Part shown: positions 8,382 through 16,347 of the stretch, piece after piece
Position numbering within the stretch: position 1 is the first letter of the stretch
How the letters are laid out: each line of letters begins with the position of its first letter
NCBI GenBank assembly: GCA_964450715.1
Contig: CAYVFC010000144.1
Location: forward strand, 1-20,081
Source of the DNA: CAYVFC01 sp964450715
Lineage (GTDB): Bacteria > Myxococcota_A > Polyangia > Polyangiales > JAFGIB01
Length of the DNA: 20,081 nt
Direction of reading: 5' to 3'
Translations under genes and position numbers: made by a program
The notes under the pieces: model-generated
What the model was told of the DNA's origin: nothing
The model's input: only the letters and a program-made list of their open reading frames with translations
Databases searched by the model: none

Positions 8382-8997
8382 CAGCGACCAGAGTGAGGTC
8401 CCCCTGCTCTCCAGATTGCGCCCCCCCCAGGGCGCGGTGAAGAACAGGCTGCGCAAGGGACGCGGTCCGGGCTCGGGCCTGGGCAAGACGGCGGGAAAGG
8501 GCCAGAAGGGCCAGAAGTCGCGCTCCGGTACCAAGTCGTTCATCGGCTTCGAGGGCGGGCAGATGCCACTGCAGCGCCGGCTGCCCAAGCGGGGATTTCG
8601 CAACCTCTTTTCCAGGAAGATCGCCGAGGTCAACGCGGGGCTTCTCAACCGGTTCGAGCCGGGCACGGTGGTCGACGCCGAGCTGCTGGTGGCGCATCGG
8701 CTGGTCAACCGCGCCTTTGATGCCATCAAGATCCTGGGCAACGGGGAGCTGGATCGGGCGCTGACCGTCCGCGCCCACGCCTTTAGCGACAGCGCCCGCA
8801 AGAAGATCGAAGGGGCCGGCGGCACGGTCGAGCTGGTCGCGGATCCGCAGTGCGTGCGCGAGCCGGTAACCAAACCGGCCAAGCAGCGCGCCAAGGAACG
8901 AAAAGCCGCGGTGGCGGAAACGGCCAAGGCCGAGCCGGAAAGCGCCGGCCAGGCCGCCGGGCCGGCTGCGGCGGAAAGCGAGAAGTCCGAGCAGTAG
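8374..8997 (+). CDS. rplO: 50S ribosomal protein L15 with long C-terminal tail
   Basis: The 207-residue product is L15, a late-assembly large-subunit protein. The N-terminal half has the glycine-rich RKGRGPGSGLGKTAGKGQKG segment (about residues 28-47) and FEGGQMPLQRRLPKRGF. The usual L15 ends near residue 154 here, at the GGTVELV strand. About 53 further residues, rich in Ala, Glu and Lys (AKQRAKERKAAVAETAKAEP), form a probably disordered tail. An eight-C run at about 8421-8428 lies in the Arg-Pro-Pro codons and would be prone to slippage or sequencing error, but the frame is intact. Confidence 0.95.
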   Translation: MASSDQSEVPLLSRLRPPQGAVKNRLRKGRGPGSGLGKTAGKGQKGQKSRSGTKSFIGFEGGQMPLQRRLPKRGFRNLFSRKIAEVNAGLLNRFEPGTVVDAELLVAHRLVNRAFDAIKILGNGELDRALTVRAHAFSDSARKKIEGAGGTVELVADPQCVREPVTKPAKQRAKERKAAVAETAKAEPESAGQAAGPAAAESEKSEQ

Positions 8998-9038
8998 ACA
9001 CGCCAGGCCGCTCGCGGCCCGAACAACGGTACGCGCCC

Positions 9039-10355
9039 ATGAATGCCTTCCTCAACATCTTCCGCATCCCGGAGCTCCGCCGGCGACTTCTGTTCACGCT
9101 GGGCATGCTGGCCGTTTACCGCGTTGGCATCTTCATCACCACGCCGGGCGTGGACCGCAGGGCCATGCGCCAGATCATGGCCTCGCAGTCGGGTACCTTC
9201 CTGGGTATGTTCAACCTGTTCTCCGGCGGCGCGCTGGAGCAGCTCTCCATCTTCGCCCTGGGCATCATGCCCTACGTGACCAGCAGCATCATCCTCTCGC
9301 TGATGACCGTGGTCATCCCGCACCTGGAGGAGCTCAAGAAGGAGGGCGAGAGCGGCAACCGCAAGATAAACCAGTACACCCGCTACGGCACCGTGATCCT
9401 GAGCTGTTTCCAGGCCTTTGGCATCTCGCTGTTCCTGGAGAACCTGAACACTTCGCAGAACCAGTTCGGCGACGTGGTGGCCAACCCGGGGTGGATCTTC
9501 CGCTTCGTGACCGTGGTCTCGCTCACCACGGGCACGGCCTTTATCATGTGGCTGGGCGAGCAGATCCAGGAGCGCGGCATCGGCAACGGCATCTCGCTCA
9601 TCATCTTCGCGGGTATCGTCTCCGATCTGCCGGACGCGCTTTTTATGACCGCCTCGCAGGTCCGGATAGGTCAGATCGAACCCATCTCGCTGGTCATCGT
9701 GGCCGGATTCGTTTTCATGGTGGTGGCGATCATCGTGCTGTTCGAGCGAGCGCAGCGCCGCATCCCGGTGCAGTACGCCAAGCGCATGGTCGGAAGGAAA
9801 ATGTACGGTGGCCAGACCTCGCACCTGCCGCTGCGGGTCAACATGTCGGGTGTGATACCCCCCATCTTCGCCTCCTCGCTGATGATGTTCCCCAACACTC
9901 TGGCCAACCTGGGCATCCCGGGCGCTCAGGCTTTAAACAACATGCTGGTGCCGGGCGACTGGCGCTACACCCTGGTCTACGTGGCCATGATCATCTTCTT
10001 CTGTTTCTTCTACACCTCGGTCACCTTTCAGCCGGTGCAGGTGGCCGACAATCTCAAGAAGCAGAACGCCTTCATCCCGGGCATCCGGCCGGGCAAGGCC
10101 ACGGCCGACTACATCGAACAGGTGGTAAACCGCATTACCGCCGGCGGCGCGCTGTACGTGGCCGCGGTGTGCACCGTTCCCGACTTTCTACGGATATTTT
10201 TCCGGGTTCCGTTCTACTTCGGCGGAACCTCCATAATGATCGTGGTAGGCGTGGCCCTGGACACGGTTCAGCAGATCGAATCGCACCTGATCTCGCGCCA
10301 CTACGAGGGTTTGACCGGGCCGCGAGGCCCCCGCATACGAGGGAGGCGAGGTTAA
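9039..10355 (+). CDS. secY: Protein translocase subunit SecY
   Basis: The 438-residue product is SecY, the inner-membrane channel through which unfolded proteins cross with SecE, SecG and SecA. Ten hydrophobic segments can be picked out. Family motifs include MNAFLNIFRIPELRRRL at the start, the plug-region FNLFSGGALEQLSIFALGIM, ERGIGNGISLIIFAGI near the middle and FIPGIRPGKATADYI before TM9. The reading frame is open upstream into rplO, but ATG 9039 gives the family N-terminus. The stop is one base before the adk start. Confidence 0.97.
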   Translation: MNAFLNIFRIPELRRRLLFTLGMLAVYRVGIFITTPGVDRRAMRQIMASQSGTFLGMFNLFSGGALEQLSIFALGIMPYVTSSIILSLMTVVIPHLEELKKEGESGNRKINQYTRYGTVILSCFQAFGISLFLENLNTSQNQFGDVVANPGWIFRFVTVVSLTTGTAFIMWLGEQIQERGIGNGISLIIFAGIVSDLPDALFMTASQVRIGQIEPISLVIVAGFVFMVVAIIVLFERAQRRIPVQYAKRMVGRKMYGGQTSHLPLRVNMSGVIPPIFASSLMMFPNTLANLGIPGAQALNNMLVPGDWRYTLVYVAMIIFFCFFYTSVTFQPVQVADNLKKQNAFIPGIRPGKATADYIEQVVNRITAGGALYVAAVCTVPDFLRIFFRVPFYFGGTSIMIVVGVALDTVQQIESHLISRHYEGLTGPRGPRIRGRRG

Positions 10356-10356
10356 T

Positions 10357-10998
10357 ATGGACATGGTACTGTTTGGACCGCCCGGAGCGGGCAAGGGAAC
10401 GCAGGCGAAGAAGCTGGTGGATTTGCTGAAGGTCCCCCAGATCTCGACCGGAGACATGATGCGGGCGGAGAGGTCGAGCGGCTCCGAGCTCGGCAAGAAG
10501 TTCGACGAATACATGTCCAAGGGGCTTCTGGTGCCGGACGAGCTGGTGCTGGAGCTCATCGACAAGCGCCTGAGCGAGCCGGACGCCGCGGGCGGCGCCA
10601 TCTTCGACGGCTACCCCCGGACGGTGGCCCAGGCCCAGGCCCTGGACAAGGTACTGGAAAACAAGAGCCGCAAGATCGACGTGGTGCCCTCCATCGAGGT
10701 GTCGCTGCAGGAGATGATCGACCGCATCGTCGAGCGGCGCATGTGCCAGAAGTGTGGACAAATCTATCATCTGCGCTACAATCCGCCGCCCTCGCCGGAC
10801 AAGTGTCAGTGCGGCGGCGAGCTGATACAGCGCAAGGACGACACCGAAGAGGTGGTCCGCAAGCGCAATCAGGAATACGAGGAAAAGACGGCGCCTATAC
10901 TGAAGTACTACGGGGACAAGGGGCTGGTAAAGCCGGTCGACGGCGTAGGCTCACTTGAAGAGATCACCGACCGGATCAAGAAGGCAGTCGGTATCTGA
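10357..10998 (+). CDS. adk: Adenylate kinase
   Basis: The 213-residue product converts ATP and AMP to two ADP in the cytosol. The P-loop GPPGAGKGTQ is at residues 7-16, the AMP-binding QISTGDMMR near 28-36 and the FDGYPRT motif near 85-91. It is a long-lid form with cysteines at 130, 133, 150 and 152. The last pair is C-x-C, where zinc lids normally have C-x2-C or C-x2-D, so one residue seems missing. adk after secY is common; map and infA, which often follow, are absent here. Confidence 0.96.
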   Translation: MDMVLFGPPGAGKGTQAKKLVDLLKVPQISTGDMMRAERSSGSELGKKFDEYMSKGLLVPDELVLELIDKRLSEPDAAGGAIFDGYPRTVAQAQALDKVLENKSRKIDVVPSIEVSLQEMIDRIVERRMCQKCGQIYHLRYNPPPSPDKCQCGGELIQRKDDTEEVVRKRNQEYEEKTAPILKYYGDKGLVKPVDGVGSLEEITDRIKKAVGI

Positions 10999-11016
10999 AC
11001 CAGCAGGGGACCCACC

Positions 11017-11130
11017 ATGAAGGTAAGAGCGAGCGTCAGGAAAATCTGCGACAAGTGCAAGATCGTCAAGCGCAAGGGCGTGGTGCGCGTGCTGTGCTCC
11101 AACCCGCGCCACAAGCAAAGGCAAGGTTGA
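11017..11130 (+). CDS. rpmJ: 50S ribosomal protein L36, zinc type
   Basis: This 37-residue gene reads MKVRASVRKICDKCKIVKRK and ends NPRHKQRQG. L36 is a tiny zinc-ribbon protein in the large subunit. Its zinc ligands are Cys11, Cys14, Cys27 and His32. The usual length is 37-38 residues. The start follows a weak AGGGGA Shine-Dalgarno. It lies 18 bases after adk and 9 bases before rpsM, the normal position next to rpsM, but without infA in front. Confidence 0.96.
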   Translation: MKVRASVRKICDKCKIVKRKGVVRVLCSNPRHKQRQG

Positions 11131-11139
11131 GGTAGGAAA

Positions 11140-11511
11140 ATGGCACGTATTGCAGGAGTGGACATTCCCGGGCGCAAGCAGATCTTCATCTCGCTACGCT
11201 ACATCTACGGGGTGGGTCCCCACATCGCCAGCCAGATCTGCGAAAAGGCCGGCATTCCCGAGAACAAGATCACCGACAAGCTAGACGACGCCGAGATCAA
11301 GCGCATCCGCGAGGTCATCGACGCCAACTTCAAGGTCGAGGGTGAGTTGCGCCGCGAGCTCGGCATGGACATCAAGCGCCTGATGGATCTGGGTTGCTAC
11401 CGCGGGCTGCGCCACAGAAAGGGGCTGCCGGTTCGCGGCCAGCGCACCCATACCAACGGCCGGACCCGCAAAGGGCCGCGTCGCGGCATCTTCGCCAAGA
11501 AGAGAGGGTAA
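11140..11511 (+). CDS. rpsM: 30S ribosomal protein S13
   Basis: The 123-residue product is S13, a head protein that bridges to the large subunit and contacts the P-site tRNA. MARIAGVDIPGRKQIFISLR is the family start. A helix-two-turn-helix region near YIYGVGPHIASQICEKAGI is followed by the basic C-terminus GLRHRKGLPVRGQRTHTNGR and GPRR. Length is typical. It opens the alpha-operon part of the cluster. Confidence 0.97.
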   Translation: MARIAGVDIPGRKQIFISLRYIYGVGPHIASQICEKAGIPENKITDKLDDAEIKRIREVIDANFKVEGELRRELGMDIKRLMDLGCYRGLRHRKGLPVRGQRTHTNGRTRKGPRRGIFAKKRG

Positions 11512-11522
11512 GGAGAAAGTAA

Positions 11523-11927
11523 ATGGCCAAGCCCGGAGAGCGCAAGGGGTCGGACCGCGGCAAGAAGCGGGTCAGGAAGAACATCCCGACCGGCATCGCC
11601 CACATCCAGTCGACCTTCAACAACACCATCGTCACCCTCACCGACGTGAAGGGAAACACCGTGGCCTGGTCGAGCGCCGGCGTGCGCGGCTTCAAGGGGT
11701 CGCGCAAGAGCACCCCGTTCGCCGCCCAGCTGGCGGCCGAGGACGCGGCGCGCAAGGCGCAGGACCACGGCATGAAGATGGTGGCAATTTTCATCAAGGG
11801 ACCCGGATCGGGCCGCGAGTCGGCGCTCAGGGCCTTCCAGTCCGTGGGCATCAGGGTCACGCTGATCCGCGACGTCACCCCCATTCCGCACAACGGCTGC
11901 CGTCCCCCCAAGCGGCGCCGGGTCTGA
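11523..11927 (+). CDS. rpsK: 30S ribosomal protein S11
   Basis: The 134-residue product is S11, a platform protein that contacts the E-site mRNA. After a basic N-terminus (GERKGSDRGKKRVRKN) come the family segments AHIQSTFNNTIVTLTDVKGN, AWSSAGVRGFKGSRKSTPFA, IKGPGSGRESALRAFQ and VTPIPHNGCRPPKRRRV. AAGGAG is well placed before the ATG. Confidence 0.97.
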   Translation: MAKPGERKGSDRGKKRVRKNIPTGIAHIQSTFNNTIVTLTDVKGNTVAWSSAGVRGFKGSRKSTPFAAQLAAEDAARKAQDHGMKMVAIFIKGPGSGRESALRAFQSVGIRVTLIRDVTPIPHNGCRPPKRRRV

Positions 11928-11954
11928 GCAGGACTTCAGGGAGAGAAGGCACTC

Positions 11955-12581
11955 ATGGCACGTTACATCGGTCCGGTCTGCAAGCACTGCAGGCGAGAAA
12001 ACCTCAAGCTCTTCCTCAAGGGCGATCGCTGCTACACGGACAAGTGCGCCTTTGACCGGCGCCCCTTCCCCTCGGGCGTGCACGGCCAGCGCCGCGCCAA
12101 GTTTACCGAATACGGGGTGAGGCTGCGCGAGAAGCAGAAAGTTAGAAGGGTATACGGCGTGCTGGAGAGGCAATTCGGCCGCTACTTCGAGATGGCTGAC
12201 TCGGCCAAAGGAGCGACGGGTGAGAACCTGCTGCGCCTCTTGGAGCGCAGGCTGGATAACGTCTGCTACCATATCGGCTTTGGCGCGACCCGCAACGACG
12301 CTCGGCAGCTGGTGCGTCACCGGCACGTGAAGGTCAACGGCCGCACCGTGGACATCCCCTCGTTCCTAGTGCGCCCGGGCGACAAGATCACCCTGAGGGA
12401 GCGCAGCCGCAGCCTGAAGCGTGTCGAGGGGGCGCAGGAGCTGGTCTCCCGCCGGGAGATCCCCGAGTGGCTCGGTCTCGACAAGGATAACCTGACGGGC
12501 ATCGTGAAATCGCTGCCCAGCCGGGAGGCCATCGGTCTTCCCATCCAGGAACGAATGGTGGTGGAGTTTTACTCGCGCTGA
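11955..12581 (+). CDS. rpsD: 30S ribosomal protein S4, zinc-type
   Basis: The 208-residue product is S4, a primary 16S rRNA binder and, in some bacteria, the alpha-operon regulator. Cysteines at 9, 12, 26 and 31 form the N-terminal zinc knuckle of the C+ form. The S4 RNA-binding domain is visible from RLDNVCYHIGFGATRNDARQ through LVRHRHVKVNGRTVDIPSF (about residues 95-135). Length matches the family. rpoA follows after 60 bases. Confidence 0.97.
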   Translation: MARYIGPVCKHCRRENLKLFLKGDRCYTDKCAFDRRPFPSGVHGQRRAKFTEYGVRLREKQKVRRVYGVLERQFGRYFEMADSAKGATGENLLRLLERRLDNVCYHIGFGATRNDARQLVRHRHVKVNGRTVDIPSFLVRPGDKITLRERSRSLKRVEGAQELVSRREIPEWLGLDKDNLTGIVKSLPSREAIGLPIQERMVVEFYSR

Positions 12582-12641
12582 TCTAGAGCTAGAGCACCGA
12601 AGCGCTCCCGGGCGGGTCCCGGCGGGCGAGAGGAGAGATAA

Positions 12642-13673
<1,032 letters not shown>

Positions 13674-13707
13674 CGGATCCCGGACGCGGGTCACTTGGGA
13701 GAGTTCC

Positions 13708-14187
13708 ATGCGACACAACAAAGCCGGCCGCAAGTTCGGGCGCAACACCGCCCACCGCAAGGCCATGTTCAGAAATCTAGCCGCCAACCTGGTGCTGCAC
13801 GAGCGCATCGAGACGACCGACGCCAAGGCAAAAGAGCTCAGGCGCATTGCCGAGCGGCTTCTGACCCGCGCGCTCAGGCTCGGCGAGGAGCTCACCATGG
13901 ACGTGAGCCAGCTGGAGCAAGACGACAAGCAGCGGCTAGTATCAAGAAGGCTACATGCCGAACGTCTAGTCGCGAGCTACCTCCCGCGTCGCATGGTCCG
14001 CACGCTACCCGACGGCACCAGTGAAGAGGTAGACCTGGTCCGCAAGGTCTTTGACGAGCTCGCGGTTCGTTATCTTCCTCGGGTCAAAGAGGGCCGTGGC
14101 GGCGGATACACCCGTATCATCAAGAAGCTCGAGCGCCGCGGCGACAACGCGCCCATGTCGTTGATCGAGTTCCTCCCCGCGGACTAG
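13708..14187 (+). CDS. rplQ: 50S ribosomal protein L17, extended
   Basis: The 159-residue product is L17, a large-subunit protein near the exit tunnel. MRHNKAGRKFGRNTAHRKAM and the segment MFRNLAANLVLHERIETTDAKAKELR are diagnostic, as are GGYTRIIKKLERRGDNAPM and the end IEFLP. The middle (about residues 60-115) is longer than in the usual 115-130-residue forms, so this is an extended type. It ends the ribosomal cluster; no clear T-run terminator follows, only repeats. Confidence 0.95.
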   Translation: MRHNKAGRKFGRNTAHRKAMFRNLAANLVLHERIETTDAKAKELRRIAERLLTRALRLGEELTMDVSQLEQDDKQRLVSRRLHAERLVASYLPRRMVRTLPDGTSEEVDLVRKVFDELAVRYLPRVKEGRGGGYTRIIKKLERRGDNAPMSLIEFLPAD

Positions 14188-14270
14188 GAAGCAATTGCGG
14201 TGTAGCAACGGGAACGGCAACGGGGACAAACGCCCCCTCGCTTCCGCGTAGGGATGCGCCTGTTCGGGTG

Positions 14271-14298
14271 GTCCGGGTGGGGACGTCCGGGTGGGGAC
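14271..14298 (+). repeat. Two tandem copies of a 14-bp unit
   Basis: GTCCGGGTGGGGAC occurs at 14271-14284 and again, perfectly, at 14285-14298. The second copy runs into the first REP-like repeat, whose GGGGAC head is part of the unit. It may be a short slippage product. Confidence 0.9.
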
Positions 14299-14588
14299 GT
14301 TGTTGAGTAATTAAGTTATTCGCCACAAACGCCGTCAGACCGTCGTTGGCTGACCCTACGCGGCGGGGACGTTGTTGAGTAATTAAGTTATTCGCCACAA
14401 ACGCCGTCAGACCGTCGTTGGCTGACCCTACGCCTTTCGCCTACCGCCACGGCGTTCGAATAACTTAATTACTCAACAACGTCCCCCAACGTCAACGCCC
14501 AACGTCGTCCCCCAACGTTGCGTTTCCGCCGCCCGTGAGCGTCTGAAGGCTCCGATGGCGAATAACTTAATTACTCAACAACGTCCCC
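14293..14588. repeat. REP/REPIN-like array: two direct 69-bp and two inverted 30-bp copies
   Basis: A perfect 69-bp unit beginning GGGGACGTTGTTGAGTAATT occurs at 14293-14361 and 14365-14433, separated by three bases. The first 30 bases reappear, perfectly inverted, at 14457-14486 and 14559-14588. The four copies are thus ordered forward, forward, reverse, reverse and can pair as an inner and an outer hairpin. Heads of the form GGGGAC are typical of REP sequences moved by RAYT (IS200-like) transposases; no such transposase is in this window. The gap from 14188 to 14613 has no other gene. Its right edge (14585-14602) is a run of CCCCGG/GGGGCC palindromes just past the convergent gene. Confidence 0.85.
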
Positions 14589-14613
14589 GGGGGGCCCCGG
14601 GGCTACCCGGGGC

Positions 14614-15702
14614 TTACGCCGTGCGACGCAGCGGTTTCTTGAAACGCGTCCCTAACAAGAGCAGTAGAGCAAACACCCCGAGCAACACCACAGACCCGAT
14701 TCGGGCCCACTGTTTCTTGGCGAGATGACGCTGGAGCCAGGCCCCACCCAGCCGATCCAGGGCCGAGGCCGCCCGTGCATTATCGGGATCCAGCGCCAGC
14801 GCCTCCCGGTATCCTTCCAGATCCACCACCCCACCCTGTAACCGCTGATCTGACCGGATCAGGGCCAGCCGGCTCTGCCAAGCTCTGACTCGGGCGTCTT
14901 CCGGCCCCAGGCGGATCGCGCGGCTGAAGGCTGAAGCAGCCGCGCGCAGATGGCCTTTCTCCAACTGCGCTTCGCCATACGCCGCGTAGCCGGGAGCCAT
15001 CTCGGGCCGACGCTCCAAGACCGGATGTATGGTCAACGCCCGGTCGAAGCATCGCTTCATGGTCTCGAGATTTCCGGAAACAATAGCGGAAAGCCCCTGC
15101 GCTAGAAGCGCTTCGGCTTGCTCGACCGATGGCCGGTCGACAACAGCGTAGAGCTCGCGCGCGACCCTGTCGGCTTTCCACGAAGATACGGCGTGCTTTC
15201 CGGTAGCCTCCAGATAGGCCTTCCGGAGCTGCCAGATCGCGTTTTCCCCGAACCGACCGATGGCCCAGCGCGCGGCCTCTCGGACCTCCATACGGCTATC
15301 GCTCAGAAAAGGGGTGATCACCGGCCGCGCCTCGAAGTCCAACGGATCCGCGTATGCCCGTATCACTTTCGCTACAAGATGGGGATCTGCGAGCGCTGTG
15401 GCTACGGCTGGATCCTGCATTTCCAGCATCTCGACACCCTGCTTGGCCCAGCGGCGAACCGCGGGCGACGCGTGTCCGCGTAGCTCGAGCAGCATTGGAA
15501 GGGCCCCGATATCCAACCCGGCCAGCGAACGCCGCGCTTGCCTCTGCTGCTCGGCCTTGCCCGAGGTGAGCCTCGCGACCTGCTTCGCGATCAGGGCCTC
15601 GCTCGCCTCGGTCGCGGCATAGCCCTGCGCCTCCGCATCCGGGGAACGAGCAACGCAGGCCAAGAAAAAAACCCCGAGCGCCGCGATCCGGCGCCTGGTC
15701 AC
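14614..15702 (-). CDS. Exported HEAT/TPR-like repeat protein with C-terminal membrane anchor
   Basis: The product has about 362 residues if it starts at the GTG at 15702. I prefer this start: it overlaps the acylphosphatase stop by four bases (GTGA) and gives a compact signal peptide (TRRR, then IAALGVFFLACVA, then a possible cut after AEA). An ATG at 15747 would add 15 residues. The mature part first shows alpha-helical HEAT-like repeats (PMLLELRGHASPAVRRWAKQ, ITPFLSDSRMEVREAARWAI), then TPR-like repeats around LTIHPVLE and SAFSRAIRLGPEDARV and EALALDPDNARAASAL. A hydrophobic segment, GSVVLLGVFALLLLLG, and a basic end (KKPLRRTA) suggest an inner-membrane anchor. No family name is recognised. 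Confidence 0.75.
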   Translation of the reverse strand: MTRRRIAALGVFFLACVARSPDAEAQGYAATEASEALIAKQVARLTSGKAEQQRQARRSLAGLDIGALPMLLELRGHASPAVRRWAKQGVEMLEMQDPAVATALADPHLVAKVIRAYADPLDFEARPVITPFLSDSRMEVREAARWAIGRFGENAIWQLRKAYLEATGKHAVSSWKADRVARELYAVVDRPSVEQAEALLAQGLSAIVSGNLETMKRCFDRALTIHPVLERRPEMAPGYAAYGEAQLEKGHLRAAASAFSRAIRLGPEDARVRAWQSRLALIRSDQRLQGGVVDLEGYREALALDPDNARAASALDRLGGAWLQRHLAKKQWARIGSVVLLGVFALLLLLGTRFKKPLRRTA

Positions 15703-15977
15703 CCGACGATACGGAACTCCGGAAACTCTCCGGTATAGCTTCGCCATCGCGTCTCCACCTTGTCTACCCGGGCGGCGGACGGTCCGTGCTGGGCCCAGGC
15801 CAGAAGTGACTTGACCAGCTCCTCCTCGCCCTCGGCTACGATCTCAACCGCGCCATCGACACGGTTCCGGACATAACCGGTAAGGCCCAGCTGCCTGGCC
15901 TCGCGCTGCGTGGACGCGCGAAAAAAGACCCCCTGCACCCGCCCGCTGACCATCATCTGTACGCGCTTCTGTCCCAT
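15699..15977 (-). CDS. acyP: Acylphosphatase
   Basis: The 92-residue product matches acylphosphatase, a small cytosolic enzyme that hydrolyses acyl phosphates. The motif SGRVQGVFFRAST carries the catalytic Arg20, and GYVRNRVDGAVEIVAEG carries catalytic Asn38; length is typical. I chose the ATG at 15977, which gives MGQKRVQMMV and has GAGGGG just upstream, though spacing is short. ATGs at 15986 and 16004 would add residues not seen in the family, and the latter would start inside a repeat. It is upstream of, and probably coupled to, the HEAT/TPR gene. Confidence 0.9.
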   Translation of the reverse strand: MGQKRVQMMVSGRVQGVFFRASTQREARQLGLTGYVRNRVDGAVEIVAEGEEELVKSLLAWAQHGPSAARVDKVETRWRSYTGEFPEFRIVG

Positions 15978-15992
15978 ACCCCTCATGATAAT

Positions 15993-16077
15993 GGGGACGG
16001 ACAAAAAAACCGAAAAAACGCCGGCGTTTCGATTTTTGACGTTTGCCGCGGCATGGCGGTTTTTCGGTCCCTCCCCT
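15993..16077. repeat. REP-type palindrome with GGGGACGG head
   Basis: The element begins GGGGACGGAC (15993) and ends GGTCCCTCCCCT (16077). ACCGAAAAA (16009-16017) and TTTTTCGGT (16060-16068) are perfect inverted arms. Near the left arm, AAACGCCGGCGTTT (16016-16029) is a perfect 14-bp palindrome. The head shares GGGGACG with the array at 14293, but the rest differs, so this looks like a second REP family. It begins 16 bases upstream of the acylphosphatase start, so it may lie in that gene's leader. Confidence 0.7.
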
Positions 16078-16275
16078 AGTTGGTTCCCGGCTCAAAATGC
16101 AACTCCCGTCGCCTCGCTTGCGGGGCGGGCGCATCTGCTGCGTCGTTCCTCCTCGAAATAGCCCCACTATTCGCTCGTCGTCACTCCTTGCAGCTGCGCC
16201 CGCCGCGCTGCGCGATGCTCGGTCCGGCATTTTGAGCCGGGAACTAGTTGCGTTTTTCGGTCCCTCCCCTAGTTG
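16060..16275 (+). repeat. 23-bp direct repeat split by the MITE-like element
   Basis: TTTTTCGGTCCCTCCCCTAG followed by TTG occurs perfectly at 16060-16082 and 16253-16275. If the inserted element and one target copy are removed, the two copies become a tandem repeat with a 25-bp period, which suggests the tandem pair was there before the insertion. Confidence 0.85.
16083..16244. mobile_element. MITE-like element, 162 bp, 18-bp terminal inverted repeats, 6-bp target duplication
   Basis: The ends are GTTCCCGGCTCAAAATGC (16083-16100) and its exact reverse complement (16227-16244). Each end is bounded by TAGTTG (16077-16082 and 16245-16250), as expected of a 6-bp target-site duplication. Inside, GCGGGCGCA (16125-16133) pairs with TGCGCCCGC (16195-16203), and CGAAATAG (16154-16161) pairs with CTATTCG (16167-16173). 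All three pairs share one axis, near 16163.5, so the element is a single long imperfect palindrome. No protein of its own is seen, so it must be moved by another enzyme. With the flanking REP sequence it fills the 370-base gap between acyP and rpmE. Confidence 0.85.
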
Positions 16276-16293
16276 TTTTCCCCGCTCGCCGGC

Positions 16294-16322
16294 TTGCAGC
16301 CATCGAGGAATTTCGCTACAGC
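16294..16322 (+). promoter_or_regulatory. Possible promoter for rpmE
   Basis: TTGCAG (16294-16299), 17 bases and TACAGC (16317-16322) resemble a sigma-70-type promoter 25 bases before the rpmE start. It lies just downstream of the repeat elements. The -10 match is poor and the call is by eye. Confidence 0.22.
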
Positions 16323-16347
16323 ATCGCATCGCGCAAAGGAAGAAGCC

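Noticed and set aside
8401..8440. Frameshift at the C8 run in rplO
   Set aside because: The frame on both sides reads as one continuous L15, so there is no evidence for a shift.
8103..9824. Minus-strand open frame of 573 residues opposite rplO-secY
   Set aside because: It is an antisense shadow of L30, L15 and SecY, rich in His, Asp and Arg as expected of a GC-rich complement.
14293..14433. Insertion sequence remnants
   Set aside because: No transposase fragment can be read in any frame; REP-like repeats explain the structure better.
14293..14588. CRISPR array
   Set aside because: There are only two direct copies, the spacer is three bases, and the others are inverted; no cas genes are near.
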